Assembly (NCBI RefSeq): GCF_014055025.1
Contig: NZ_CP059571.1
Span: forward strand, 1,364,001 to 1,428,000
Reading direction: 5' to 3'
DNA from: Neisseria bacilliformis
Lineage (GTDB): Bacteria; Pseudomonadota; Gammaproteobacteria; Burkholderiales; Neisseriaceae
DNA: 64,000 nucleotides
Part shown: piece by piece, positions 34,372 to 45,651 of the stretch
How the letters are laid out: every line of letters starts with the position of its first letter
Position numbering within the stretch: the first letter of the stretch is position 1
The notes under the pieces: generated by a model
What the model saw: only the letters and a program-made list of their open reading frames with translations
Database searches by the model: none
What the model was told of the DNA's origin: nothing
Made by a program: the position numbers and the translations under genes

Positions 34372-34953
34372 TCATCCCCGCGTAGGCGGGGACGGCCTCT
34401 GCCGTTGGGGTAGGGTGTGTGGCGCAAGCCGCGCACGCGGTTTCGCGGGTGCGGGGAAAGCGCGGTTTCGTTGTGCGGCGGGAAACGCGTGCGTCGCCTC
34501 GGGGCGACACACCCTACGTCGGGTTCGGCGTGGGCGGGAGGGCAGGCCGTCTGAAAACAGGATGTCTTCCCCTTCCTGCGGCCGCAGCCAAATCTGCGCC
34601 ATGTTGCCGTACAGCACGCCGTAAACGATGGCGCGGATTTCGCCTTGTGCAAAACGGCGTTCGGGCTGCCACGATAATTTTTTCCAAACAAATTGCTCAA
34701 TCAACAGGGTTTGGCCGCGCAGGTTGCAGCGGATGCGGCGCATGGTGCGGAGCCGGCCTCCGAGTGTATTCCAGCTGAGGATCAGGCAGGTGCTCAATGC
34801 AAGGAACTATCGCGACACTTTGCCGTGAAACAACTCCGGCAGGCAGGCGAGCCACCACAGCACCAATCCGCCCAGCAGCAGGATGTAAACGGGATATTTG
34901 CGGGAGCGGACGGAACCGAGATTGGTTAAATCGGCAGATTCGGATAGAGGCAT
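34372..34953 (-). pseudogene. Membrane protein gene with in-frame TAG and repeat-eroded 3' end
   Basis: Reading from ATG 34953 gives a protein with a membrane segment (YPVYILLLGGLVLWWLACLPEL) that meets TAG after GKVSR at codon 49. The frame then continues as LALSTCLILSWNTLGG and QTLLIEQFVWKKLSWQPERRF, ending about GEDILF. From 34557 on the frame reads into an uptake sequence and a GTGTGG element, so the natural end is lost or displaced. It looks like a PH-domain-like membrane protein, but the family is not certain. Confidence 0.6.
34420..34517. repeat. Paired GTGTGG intergenic element, copy 7
   Basis: GTAGGGTGTGTGGCGCAAGC left arm and inverted GGGGCGACACACCCTAC right arm around about 40 bp. 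Confidence 0.75.
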
Positions 34954-35019
34954 AGCTTAGTCCTTTGCGATATTGGCTGATATCGTATTCAAGGCAGCCT
35001 GAATACAGGTTCTTACGTT

Positions 35020-35424
35020 TCAGCCTGCTTTCGGTTTGCGGGCGAGGGTGGGCGGCAATAAGGCCAGCGACAACATCCATGCCGCGCAAAACAGAATGTA
35101 TGCCGATTTTTCTAACGGTTCGGGCAGGGAAGGCAGGACGAATTCAAAGATAACCATTGCGGTGATGATGGTTTGCACCATCAGGGCGGCCATGCCGCAG
35201 CGGTGCAGTTTGTCTGCGCCGTAGCGGTACGCCAGCAGGGGCTGCCACAGGCAGATGTGGCCGGTCAGCAGCCACAGCGCACCCACGATTTTCAGCCCGA
35301 TGTGGAAATCCGTAAGTATCAGAGCCATCAGCAGGTACAATGCGCCGACGGTCAGCATCAGGGCGCAGACCGACCACAGGATTTTCCAACCGTCTTGTTT
35401 GAAACCGCTTGTTTGCTGTGCCAT
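35020..35424 (-). CDS. Four-helix inner-membrane protein, unknown function
   Basis: 134 residues with four hydrophobic segments (SVCALMLTVGALYLLMALIL, ALWLLTGHICLWQPLLAY, MVQTIITAMVIFEFVL, YILFCAAWMLSLALLPP) and a basic C-terminus. No family recognised. It lies 66 bp upstream of the broken membrane protein gene on the same strand, so the two may once have been an operon. ATG at 35424 with AAAGGACAG upstream. Confidence 0.72.
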   Translation of the reverse strand: MAQQTSGFKQDGWKILWSVCALMLTVGALYLLMALILTDFHIGLKIVGALWLLTGHICLWQPLLAYRYGADKLHRCGMAALMVQTIITAMVIFEFVLPSLPEPLEKSAYILFCAAWMLSLALLPPTLARKPKAG

Positions 35425-35450
35425 TTTACTGTCCTTTCCGATCGTCTTTC

Positions 35451-35492
35451 AGGCCGTCTGAAAAAGCTGTTTTGCGGTTTTTCAGACGGCCT
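35451..35492 (-). terminator. Uptake-sequence hairpin behind prfA
   Basis: AGGCCGTCTGAAAAAGC and GCGGTTTTTCAGACGGCCT, 7 bases beyond the prfA stop. Confidence 0.65.
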
Positions 35493-35498
35493 TTGCGC

Positions 35499-36575
35499 TT
35501 AATCCCCCATCGCCGCCAAGAGTTCTGCCTGATGTTCGGCAATCAGCGCGGCGGTGATTTCTTCCATATCGCCGTCCATTACGAAATCCAGTTTGTGCAG
35601 GGTGAGGTTGATGCGGTGGTCGGTAACGCGTCCCTGCGGGTAGTTGTAGGTGCGGATGCGCTCGCTTCTGTCGCCGCTGCCGATCAGCGATTTGCGCTCG
35701 GCGGCCTCTTTGGCTTGGGCTTCGCGTTTTTGCGCGTCGTTTAGGCGGGCGGCCAAGACTTTCATGGCTTGGGCTTTGTTGGCGTGCTGGCTGCGGCCGT
35801 CCTGGCATTCGACCACCATGCCGGTGGGCAGGTGGGTGATGCGGACGGCGGAGTCGGTTTTGTTGATGTGCTGGCCGCCCGCGCCGGATGCGCGGAAGGT
35901 ATCGATGCGCAGGTCGGCAGGGTTCAACTCGATGTCTTCGAGTTCGTCCGCTTCAGGCATAACGGCAACGGTGCAGGCGGAGGTGTGGATACGGCCTTGG
36001 CTTTCGGTGGCGGGGACGCGCTGCACGCGGTGGCCGCCGCTTTCAAATTTGAGTTTGCTGTACGCGCCCAGTCCGATCAGCCGCACGATCACTTCTTTGT
36101 AGCCGCCCAAATCGCTTTCGTTGGCGGAGACGATTTCCACCTGCCAGCGGTTGCGCTCGGCGTAGCGGCTGTACATGCGCAAAAGGTCGCCGGCAAACAG
36201 CGCGGCTTCGTCGCCGCCGGTGCCGGCGCGGATTTCGATGAAGATGTTTTTGTCGTCGTCGGCGTCTTTGGGCAGCAGCAGTTTTTGCAGTTCCAAGTCC
36301 AGCGCGTCGATTTTGGCTTTGGCGGCTTCTGTTTCCTCGGCGGCAAAGTCTTTCATGTCGGGGTCGGACAGCATTTCCTGCGCGTCGGCCAGGTCGCTTT
36401 GCGCCCGGGTGTAGGCGCGGTAGGTTTCCACCACGGGGGTGAGTTCGGCGTGTTCTTGGTTGAGGCGGCGGTAGTTGTCCATATCGGCCACGGCTTCGGG
36501 CGAGCCGAGCAGGGCGGTTACTTCTTCGAGGCGGTGGGCGAGGTTTTGCAGTTTGTCTAGGATGGAGGGTTTCAT
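35499..36575 (-). CDS. prfA: Peptide chain release factor 1
   Basis: Recognises UAA and UAG stop codons and releases the peptide. 358 residues from [10 protein letters not shown], matching RF1 of other bacteria. The peptidyl-release motif GGQ is in [22 protein letters not shown], and the codon-recognition PxT-type region lies near [18 protein letters not shown]. The more upstream ATG at 36587 is possible but adds only MRRF. No prmC is adjacent. Confidence 0.97.
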   Translation of the reverse strand: MKPSILDKLQNLAHRLEEVTALLGSPEAVADMDNYRRLNQEHAELTPVVETYRAYTRAQSDLADAQEMLSDPDMKDFAAEETEAAKAKIDALDLELQKLLLPKDADDDKNIFIEIRAGTGGDEAALFAGDLLRMYSRYAERNRWQVEIVSANESDLGGYKEVIVRLIGLGAYSKLKFESGGHRVQRVPATESQGRIHTSACTVAVMPEADELEDIELNPADLRIDTFRASGAGGQHINKTDSAVRITHLPTGMVVECQDGRSQHANKAQAMKVLAARLNDAQKREAQAKEAAERKSLIGSGDRSERIRTYNYPQGRVTDHRINLTLHKLDFVMDGDMEEITAALIAEHQAELLAAMGD

Positions 36576-36595
36576 GAAGCGTCTCATTTATACTG

Positions 36596-36627
36596 AGGCC
36601 GTCTGAAAAACGTTTTTCAGACGGCCT
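36596..36627 (-). terminator. Uptake-sequence hairpin
   Basis: AGGCCGTCTGAAAAACG and CGTTTTTCAGACGGCCT, between trhP and prfA. Confidence 0.6.
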
Positions 36628-36687
36628 GAAACGGGGCGGATTATAGCAGTTTTCAAGCAGACGGCATGAGGCCGTCTGAAAACGGGC

Positions 36688-38043
36688 TTACGGGTTCAGC
36701 ACCCGCGCAATCAGGGCTTTTTCCCGGCCGCGCATATTGGGAATTTGCACTCGGATGCCGTTGCCGGGGGCGGTGTCGGCCGGTTCGCCGTTGCGCCTCA
36801 TGGCCTGCAAGACGATGGTTTGGTTGCCCTCGGGGTGGATGATTTCGAGGGTGTCGCCCACGGCGAAGCGGTTTTTCACTTCCACGGTGGCCCAGCCTTC
36901 GTCGTCCACAGCAACGGCGTGGCCGACGTATTGGCTTTGTTTGGCCAGCGAGTGGCCGGCGAGGTAGTTTTGGTAGTCCTGCGTTTGGTGGCGTTCCAAA
37001 AAGCCGGTGGTGTAGCCACGGTTGGCGAGGCCTTCGAGTTCGGCCAACAGACTGTAATCGAAGGGTTTTCCGGCGACGGCGTCGTCAATCGCCTTGCGGT
37101 AGGCTTGGGCGACGCGGGCGACGTAATACACGGATTTGGTGCGGCCTTCCACTTTCAGGCTGTCCACGCCGATTTTTGCCAGCTCGGCCACTTGCTCTAC
37201 GGCGCGTAAGTCTTTGGAATTCATAATATAAGTGCCGTGTTCGTCTTCCATAATCGGCATGTATTCGCCCAGACGGTTGGACTCTTCGAGCAGGAAGATT
37301 TTGTCGGCGCGGGGGTGGCGCACTTGGCCGTTGATGCCCTCGAAGGCTTGGTTGGCTTCTTCTTGGGCTTTGTTGAAGTCGAAGCCTTCGAGCAGTTTGG
37401 CGTCGCCCATTTCGTCGATTTGCGCGTCGTGGACTTTGTAGTCCCAGCGGCAGGAATTGGTGCAGGTGCCTTGGTTGGGGTCGCGGTGGTTGAAGTAGCC
37501 CGAGAGCAGGCAGCGGCCGGAATAGGCGATGCACAGGGCGCCGTGCACGAACACTTCCAGCTCGATATCCGGGCATTCCTGGCGGATTTCGGCGATTTCT
37601 TCCATCGACAATTCACGCGACAGAATAATGCGTTCGACACCGATGTTCTGCCAGAATTTCACGCCCCAGTAGTTGGTGGTGTTGGCCTGCACGGAAAGAT
37701 GTATCGGCATCTCCGGCCAGCGCTCGCGCGTTACCATAATCAGGCCGGGGTCGGCCATAATCAGGGCGTCGGGCTTCATGGCGACCAGCGGTTCCATGTC
37801 GGCGACAAAGGTTTTGAGCTTGGAATTGTGCGGCAGGGTGTTGCAGGTGAGAAAGAATTTTTTGCCGCGCCGGTGCGCTTCTTGGATGCCGTCTGAAAGG
37901 ACGTCGAGCTTGGCAAATTCGTTGTTGCGTGCGCGCAGCGAATAGCGCGGGCTGCCGGCGTAAACGGCGTCGGCGCCGTAGTCGAAGGCGGTGCGCATGC
38001 GCTCGGGGCCGCCGGCGGGCAGCAGGAGTTCGGGAGATTTCAT
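36688..38043 (-). CDS. trhP: U32-family tRNA hydroxylation protein TrhP (YegQ)
   Basis: 451-residue member of the U32 family. TrhP (formerly YegQ) takes part in prephenate-dependent hydroxylation of uridine 34 in tRNA. Seen: the start MKSPELLLPAGGPERMRTAF, HLSVQANTTNYWGV, and the cysteine-rich VHGALCIAYSGRCLLSGYF with GTCTNSCRWDY, expected iron-sulfur ligands. The name rests on full-length similarity in outline to YegQ; another U32 subgroup is less likely. Confidence 0.9.
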   Translation of the reverse strand: MKSPELLLPAGGPERMRTAFDYGADAVYAGSPRYSLRARNNEFAKLDVLSDGIQEAHRRGKKFFLTCNTLPHNSKLKTFVADMEPLVAMKPDALIMADPGLIMVTRERWPEMPIHLSVQANTTNYWGVKFWQNIGVERIILSRELSMEEIAEIRQECPDIELEVFVHGALCIAYSGRCLLSGYFNHRDPNQGTCTNSCRWDYKVHDAQIDEMGDAKLLEGFDFNKAQEEANQAFEGINGQVRHPRADKIFLLEESNRLGEYMPIMEDEHGTYIMNSKDLRAVEQVAELAKIGVDSLKVEGRTKSVYYVARVAQAYRKAIDDAVAGKPFDYSLLAELEGLANRGYTTGFLERHQTQDYQNYLAGHSLAKQSQYVGHAVAVDDEGWATVEVKNRFAVGDTLEIIHPEGNQTIVLQAMRRNGEPADTAPGNGIRVQIPNMRGREKALIARVLNP

Positions 38044-38448
38044 GGTGTCTGTGTTGTGTTTGGGTGGAGGGAACGGCTTTCAGGCTGAAACCTTGGCAAA
38101 ATTCGGTATGACGCTAATCGGCGTCATTCCCGTGCAGGCGGGAATCTTGCGGGATTTAAGCAATGGCTTGTTTTTTCAAGAATTATCGAATATCAAACAA
38201 GATTTCCGCCTGCGCGGGAATGACGGCGTTTTTTGGGTTTCAGACTGCTGTTGGGGGGGTGCAAAGGTTTCAGACGGCCTCTTTGTGCTTTGAGGCCGTC
38301 TGAAAACAGGTTCTAATGGTTTTTAAGCGAGGCGGATTATCCGTGCTTTCGGATGAGGGGTCAATTTGGCGGGTTAGGCTTGCGTTTTCAGACGGCCTTT
38401 GAGGCCGTCTGAAAAATCGGGGGGCGGAAAGGCTGTTTTCAGACGGCC
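38044..38448. other. Intergenic region with NIME-like element
   Basis: No gene is seen. Holds the paired dRS3 element 38122-38225 and four AG uptake sequences between 38270 and 38448. Confidence 0.7.
38122..38225. repeat. NIME-like element with paired dRS3 ends, copy 3
   Basis: CGTCATTCCCGTGCAGGCG left end and inverted right end GCCTGCGCGGGAATGACG; the right dRS3 has one mismatch (ATTTCC). Core is AT-rich. Confidence 0.78.
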
Positions 38449-38829
38449 TCACCACCACCACGGGCCCCAGGGGCGCGGGCCGTACCACCAGTCGTCGTAG
38501 TAGTAGCTGTAACGGCGCAGGTCTTCCAGCCGCTGTTGGGCGGTGTAGCTCTGCCAGGCCATGCGGTAGCAGGCTTGGAACATTTTGTCGTTCACTTTGT
38601 CGATGTAGGCGAGGCGGAAGGCTTGTTTTTCTTTGGCGTCCGCGCCGGTTTGGCCGTCGAACTGGCGGCGCATGATGGCGGCGGTGTCGGGGTCGCACTG
38701 GGCGGCGAGGGCGACTTGCAGGTTTTGGCGGGCGCGGATTTGGGCGGCTTCGCGTTCGGCGCGCTGTTCGGGGGTGAGGGCACAGGCGGAGAGTAAAACG
38801 GCGGCGGCTGCGAGGGCGGCGTATTTCAT
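38449..38829 (-). CDS. Small predicted lipoprotein with aromatic tail
   Basis: 126 residues. Lipobox LLSAC16 follows a hydrophobic signal. A coiled, charged stretch (EQRAEREAAQIRARQNLQ) and two cysteines (AAQCDPDT, FQACYRMAW) follow. The C-terminus is unusual, ending SYYYDDWWYGPRPWGPWWW with an uptake sequence touching the stop codon. No family recognised. Confidence 0.7.
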   Translation of the reverse strand: MKYAALAAAAVLLSACALTPEQRAEREAAQIRARQNLQVALAAQCDPDTAAIMRRQFDGQTGADAKEKQAFRLAYIDKVNDKMFQACYRMAWQSYTAQQRLEDLRRYSYYYDDWWYGPRPWGPWWW

Positions 38830-38922
38830 TTTGTTGCTCCTTTTTCTGTTGTGAAAACGGTTTCCCGTGTGTTTTCAGACGGCCTGATTATCGCGCTTTA
38901 TCACGCGCAAAACCAAGTGGTT

Positions 38923-39687
38923 TTACGCTTGCGCGGCGAGGTGTTCGATTGCCGCTTGGGCGCAGTGGAGGCCGAAGGCGGCGGTTACCACCATGCTTGC
39001 GCCGTAGCCTGCGCAGGAGAGTCCCTGCGGGGCGGCGTCGCAGGCGGCTGCGGTTTGCGGCGGGGCAACGTTTTCGAGGGAATAGACGCAGGGGACGCGC
39101 ATTTTCTGTTTGGGGTCGCGCGGGAAACAGTGGCGGCGGCGCAGGGTGTAGCGCAGGCTGGCGAGCAGGGGGTCGTGGGTTACGGCGGCGAGGTCGGCGG
39201 TGCGGATTTGGGCGGGGTTGCGCTGGCCGCCCGCGCCGCCGCTCAATACGAAGGGCTGGCGGGTGCGGACGAAATGCGCGGCCATGGCCGCTTTGACGCG
39301 CACTTGGTCGATGGCGTCGATGACGAAACCGTAAGGCCGTCTGAAAAGCTCGGGCAGGTTGTCTTCGGTAACGAAGTCTTCGATTTGGCGCACGCGGCAG
39401 GCGGGGTTGATTTGGACGATGCGTTCGGCAAGGGCGGCGGTTTTGGCTTTGCCGAAATTGTCGGTGAGGGCGTGGATTTGGCGGTTGGTGTTGGATTCGG
39501 CGACGTTGTCCAAATCGATCAGGGTGAGCTTGCCGATGCCGCTGCGGGCGAGGGCTTCGGCCGCCCACGAGCCGACGCCGCCGAGGCCGACGACGCAGAC
39601 ATGGGCTTGGGAGAAGCGTTGCAGGGCGTTTTCGCCGTAGAGGCGGGCGATGCCGCCGAAGCGGCGGGAGGGGGGGGAGGCGGTCAT
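38923..39687 (-). CDS. tcdA: tRNA threonylcarbamoyladenosine dehydratase TcdA
   Basis: E1-like enzyme (CsdL/YgdL family) that uses ATP to cyclise t6A37 in tRNA to ct6A. 254 residues. The adenylation Rossmann motif VVGLGGVGSWAAEALARSGIGKLTLIDLD is at about 31-59, and VIDAIDQVRVKAAM follows. The C-terminal part holds AACDAAPQGLSCAGYGASMVVTAAFG. Divergent from uspA. Confidence 0.94.
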   Translation of the reverse strand: MTASPPSRRFGGIARLYGENALQRFSQAHVCVVGLGGVGSWAAEALARSGIGKLTLIDLDNVAESNTNRQIHALTDNFGKAKTAALAERIVQINPACRVRQIEDFVTEDNLPELFRRPYGFVIDAIDQVRVKAAMAAHFVRTRQPFVLSGGAGGQRNPAQIRTADLAAVTHDPLLASLRYTLRRRHCFPRDPKQKMRVPCVYSLENVAPPQTAAACDAAPQGLSCAGYGASMVVTAAFGLHCAQAAIEHLAAQA

Positions 39688-39816
39688 TGTGTCAGGTCAA
39701 GGAAAACAGAAAAAATGCGCATTTGGGCGCGGGCTGGATTATACTGCGCGCCGTGCGGGATGTCCGCAAAGCAGAAGTCTCAATCCATATCAATATTTAT
39801 CGACAAGGAGCGTGTT

Positions 39817-40299
39817 ATGTACAAACATCTGGTGGTAGCAGTGGACGGCAGCGAAACTTCGGCCAATGCTTTGAAACATGCGTGCAGCGTGGCGGCGGCG
39901 GGGAAGGCGCAACTGACTTTGGTTCATGTTGCCAACCCCGCCGAATATATGGCACTCGCGCCGGAGTTTTTGCAGCAGGACAGCTATGAGGAGGCGGCTG
40001 TGGCCAACGGCAACGCGGTTTTGGCCGAGGCTTTGGAAATCACCAACGGCGCGGAGCCGGGCATCACCGGTGTGAACACGCACCTGCTGCTGGCCAACAA
40101 GGGCGCGCGCGAGATGGCGCAGGAATTGGTGGACTACGCCGACAAGCAGGGCGCGGATCTGCTGGTGCTGGGCACGCACGGGCGCACCGGCCTGATGCAC
40201 CTTCTGATGGGCAGCTTCGCCGAAACCGTGATGCGCCAGAGCCATCTGCCGCTGCTGATTATCCGCAGCGAAGGGGGCGGCGGCGAAGATGAAGCGTAA
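39817..40299 (+). CDS. Universal stress protein UspA family
   Basis: 160-residue single Usp domain. MYKHLVVAVDGSETSANALKHA opens the fold and GTHGRTGLMHLLMGSFAETVMRQS carries the ATP-binding G-x2-G-x9-G-S pattern, so this is an ATP-binding type. AAGGAG at 39805-39810 sets the start at 39817. A TATACT box is at 39740-39745, but no matching -35 was found. Role in stress survival is inferred from family. Confidence 0.93.
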   Translation: MYKHLVVAVDGSETSANALKHACSVAAAGKAQLTLVHVANPAEYMALAPEFLQQDSYEEAAVANGNAVLAEALEITNGAEPGITGVNTHLLLANKGAREMAQELVDYADKQGADLLVLGTHGRTGLMHLLMGSFAETVMRQSHLPLLIIRSEGGGGEDEA

Positions 40300-40319
40300 A
40301 CGCCGCAGCAAAACATTGC

Positions 40320-40352
40320 AGGCCGTCTGAAAAGCGTTTTTCAGACGGCCTT
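40320..40352 (+). terminator. Uptake-sequence hairpin behind the usp gene
   Basis: AGGCCGTCTGAAAAGC and GTTTTTCAGACGGCCT followed by TTTTG. Confidence 0.68.
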
Positions 40353-40429
40353 TTGTTATCCTGCGGGATGGGCGGGGGCAAAATCGGGTAGAATCCGCCG
40401 CTTTTGTTGCCACGGATTGAAGAAGTTTT

Positions 40430-41245
40430 ATGCTTGATATTTTGAAGGCCGCGCTGTTCGGCATTGTGGAGGGTATTACCGAATGGCTGCCCGTCAGTTC
40501 CACCGGCCATATGGTTCTGCTGGACGAGTTTGTGCGGCTCGATGTGTCGCCCGAATTTTGGAAAATGTTTCTCGTCGTCATCCAGCTTGGCGCGATTGCG
40601 GCGGTGGCCGTTTTGTATTTCGACAAACTGTGGCCGTTTGCGCGCGGGCTGCGGCTGAAACCCGAAGCCGTGCCGCTGTGGGGCAAAATCCTGCTTGCCT
40701 GCGTGCCCGCCGCCGTGGTCGGCCTGTCGCTGGATAACTGGATCGACCGCCATTTCTACAACCCGTTCACCGTGGCCGTGATGCTGATTTCCTTCGGCGC
40801 GGCCTTTATCGTTGTGGAAAACCGCAACAAACACCACCGCCCGAAAACGGCCGATTTGGCGGGCATTTCCTATATGCAGGCTTTGTGGGTGGGGTTGTTT
40901 CAGGTCATCGCCGCCGTGCTGCCCGGCACCAGCCGCTCGGGCGCGACGATTTTGGGCGGCATCGCCGTCGGCCTCAGCCGCGAAGTGGCGGCGGAATTTA
41001 CCTTTTTCCTCGCCGTGCCGGTGATGTTCGGCGCGAGCCTGCTGAAAATCGCCAAACACGGCCCGGCCTTTTCGGGGCACGAACTGGCCGTGCTCGCCTG
41101 CGGCATGGCGGTGAGCTTTATCGTGAGCGTCCTCACCATCAAATTCCTGATGGCCTATATCAAACGCCACGATTTCAAAATCTTCGGCTGGTACAGAATC
41201 GTGCTGGGCGCGCTGGTGCTGCTGTATTTCGCGGTGCTGAAATAA
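40430..41245 (+). CDS. uppP: Undecaprenyl-diphosphatase UppP (BacA)
   Basis: Inner-membrane enzyme of 271 residues that dephosphorylates undecaprenyl diphosphate to recycle the cell-wall lipid carrier; excess activity gives bacitracin resistance. The catalytic motifs GIVEGITEWLPVSSTGHMVL near the N-terminus and LPGTSRSGATILGGI in the middle are both intact. A TAGAAT box at 40390-40395 may be the -10 of its promoter. Confidence 0.97.
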   Translation: MLDILKAALFGIVEGITEWLPVSSTGHMVLLDEFVRLDVSPEFWKMFLVVIQLGAIAAVAVLYFDKLWPFARGLRLKPEAVPLWGKILLACVPAAVVGLSLDNWIDRHFYNPFTVAVMLISFGAAFIVVENRNKHHRPKTADLAGISYMQALWVGLFQVIAAVLPGTSRSGATILGGIAVGLSREVAAEFTFFLAVPVMFGASLLKIAKHGPAFSGHELAVLACGMAVSFIVSVLTIKFLMAYIKRHDFKIFGWYRIVLGALVLLYFAVLK

Positions 41246-41256
41246 AGCAAAGGTTT

Positions 41257-41291
41257 GAGGCCGTCTGAAAATGCGGTTTTCAGACGGCCTC
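41257..41291 (+). terminator. Uptake-sequence hairpin behind uppP
   Basis: GAGGCCGTCTGAAAA and TTTTCAGACGGCCTC with a short loop. Confidence 0.66.
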
Positions 41292-41364
41292 AACCGTTGT
41301 CGTGAAATATAAAGCATCTCTTGTAGGCCGGGCGGTGTTTTCGTTCTTTATCCGCACTTGCTTT

Positions 41365-41420
41365 GAGGCCGTCTGAAAAAGCGTTTCGGCTGCGGCGAAA
41401 TGCGTTTTTCAGACGGCCTC
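41365..41420 (-). terminator. Uptake-sequence hairpin overlapping the dusC stop codon
   Basis: GAGGCCGTCTGAAAAAGCG and GCGTTTTTCAGACGGCCTC. The inner arm on the dusC strand encodes Glu-Ala-Val-stop, so the terminator stem starts inside the gene. Confidence 0.65.
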
Positions 41421-42392
41421 TTTGTCCGCAAACGCTGCCAGCACCCGTTTTACCGCGTCCGCCTCTTTCAGCGTGCGCACGGCGTCGAACAAATCCCGCG
41501 CCTGCGGCTCGGCCTGTTTCATCATCCCCAGCCACTGTTTCAGGCGGGCTAGGGCGTATTTTTCGCTGCCGCCCGCCGCGTTCAGGCACAAATCCACAAA
41601 CAGCCGCATCCATTGCAGCGTTTCGGCAAACGCCATTTCCGGCGCGTCTTCACCGTTTTCATACGCCTTGATCTGCCGCGCCAAACCCGGGCGGATGACC
41701 GCGCCGCGCCCGATCATCACGCCCGCGCAGCCGCTTTCACGCCGGATGGCAAGATAGTCCTGCAAGGTGAACACGTCGCCGTTGGCCGTTACCGGAATGT
41801 CCACCGCTGCGGCGATTTTTTTCACCCAAGCCCAGTGCGCGGGCGGCTCGTAGCCTTCAACTTTGGTGCGGGCGTGCACGGTGAGGGCGCATGCGCCGCC
41901 TTCGGCGATGGCCTGCGCGTTTTCCAAAGCCAGCGTTTTGTCGTCGAAGCCGAGGCGCATTTTGCCGGTGAGCAGGATGTGCGCGGGCAGGGCTTCGCGC
42001 AGGGTTTTGACGATGGCGTGCACGCGCTGCGGCTCTTTGAGCAGCACCGCGCCGCCTTGGTGTTTGTTGACCGTGGGCGCGGGGCAGCCGAAATTGAGGT
42101 CGATTTTTTCCGCGCCGAAACGCACCGCTTCGAGCGCGTTGGCGGCCATGTTTGCCGCGTCGCTGCCCAGAAGCTGAACGGTGCAGGGGATGCCCGAGGG
42201 GGTGCGGCTGCCACGCGCCATTTCGGGCGCGTATTTGAGCCAGGCGGCACGGGAGTGCACGGTGTGGGTGATGCGGACGAACTCGCTCACGCATTCGTCG
42301 AAGCCGCCGATGCGGGTGAGCAAATCGCGCATCGGCGCGTCGGTCAGCCCCTGCATCGGGGCGAGGACAAGGTAACAAGGTGGTTCGGTCAT
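41409..42392 (-). CDS. dusC: tRNA-dihydrouridine(16) synthase DusC
   Basis: FMN enzyme that reduces uridine 16 of tRNA to dihydrouridine. 327 residues. LAPMQGLTDAPMRDLL, INLNFGCPAPTVNKHQGGAVLL (with the active-site Cys in GCPAP) and TVHARTKVEGY are Dus landmarks; APMQG with FDECVSEF points to the DusC subgroup. The last codons GAG GCC GTC TGA are an uptake sequence. Confidence 0.95.
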   Translation of the reverse strand: MTEPPCYLVLAPMQGLTDAPMRDLLTRIGGFDECVSEFVRITHTVHSRAAWLKYAPEMARGSRTPSGIPCTVQLLGSDAANMAANALEAVRFGAEKIDLNFGCPAPTVNKHQGGAVLLKEPQRVHAIVKTLREALPAHILLTGKMRLGFDDKTLALENAQAIAEGGACALTVHARTKVEGYEPPAHWAWVKKIAAAVDIPVTANGDVFTLQDYLAIRRESGCAGVMIGRGAVIRPGLARQIKAYENGEDAPEMAFAETLQWMRLFVDLCLNAAGGSEKYALARLKQWLGMMKQAEPQARDLFDAVRTLKEADAVKRVLAAFADKEAV

Positions 42393-42494
42393 CGGCTTGG
42401 GCGGCGGGCACGGGCAAAGGGGCGGATTATAGCGGAGGCCGTCTGAAAATGCGGCGCGGCGGCAGGGGGCGGCGTGTTGCCTGCATGTATGCCA

Positions 42495-42528
42495 AAGGCC
42501 GTCTGAAAACGTTTTTCAGACGGCCTCT
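42495..42528 (-). terminator. Uptake-sequence hairpin behind the HU gene
   Basis: AAAGGCCGTCTGAAAACG and CGTTTTTCAGACGGCCT with almost no loop. Confidence 0.65.
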
Positions 42529-42560
42529 GCGCTTCATGCGGGCGTTTGGGACGCTGCGTT

Positions 42561-42830
42561 TTACAGCGCGTCTTTCAGTGTTTTGCCGGCGCGGAATTTC
42601 GGGGTTTTGGCGGCGGCGATGGTGAGCGGCTCGCCGGTTTTGGGATTGCGGCCCTGGCGTTCGGCGCGTTCGCCGACGTAGAAGGAGCCGAAGCCGACTA
42701 CGGTTACGGTGTCGCCTTTTTTCAGGGCGGCGGTGATGGCGTTCACCATGCCGTCGAGTGCTTTGGCGGCGGCGGCCTTGGAGATGTCGGCTTCCTGAGC
42801 CATGGCTTCGATCAATTCAGACTTGTTCAC
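42561..42830 (-). CDS. hupB: HU family DNA-binding protein
   Basis: 89-residue nucleoid protein. [18 protein letters not shown], the DNA-wrapping arm [37 protein letters not shown] and the central GFGSFYV are typical of HU-beta. The lon-hup gene order is common in beta- and gammaproteobacteria. AAAGGGACTT precedes the start; 190 bp separate it from lon. Confidence 0.96.
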   Translation of the reverse strand: MNKSELIEAMAQEADISKAAAAKALDGMVNAITAALKKGDTVTVVGFGSFYVGERAERQGRNPKTGEPLTIAAAKTPKFRAGKTLKDAL

Positions 42831-43021
42831 GATAAGTCCCTTTCTGTTTAATTAAAACATGGAAAATTCCCAAACGCTCCGCGTTCGGGAATGCGGATGG
42901 ATAATGACGCGGCTTTATAGCAAGGCGGGATTTGCCGTGTCAAGGACAAACGCACAAACGGCGGACATTTTCCGTCTGTTTGTGCGCCCTTATCTTTTTT
43001 TACAACATAACATGCGCCGTG

Positions 43022-45457
<2,436 letters not shown>

Positions 45458-45488
45458 ATTTATGCTTCCTTTACAAAGTCAGGCCGCC

Positions 45489-45516
45489 AAATTGGGCTGC
45501 GCGCCTTTTTTTCAAG
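45489..45516 (-). promoter_or_regulatory. Candidate sigma-32 promoter of lon
   Basis: On the lon strand, CTTGAAA is followed after 13 bases by CCCAATTT, close to the heat-shock sigma factor consensus CTTGAAA-N12-14-CCCCATNT, about 30 bases before the lon start codon. lon is a classic heat-shock gene, which supports the reading. Confidence 0.5.
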
Positions 45517-45651
45517 ACAGCTTTTATGAGGCCGTCTGAAAACCGCCGCTCGGGCAGACGAGGCCGGCCGATTGCGTTAGAATACGCTCCGCCGTTTTTC
45601 AGACGGCCTCCCGATGCGTGCAGGCCGTCTGAAAACCATAAGGACGACGAC

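Noticed and set aside
39717-39816. Full promoter for the usp gene
   Set aside because: TATACT is a good -10 but no -35 occurs at 16-18 bases; TTGGGC is only 11 bases upstream.
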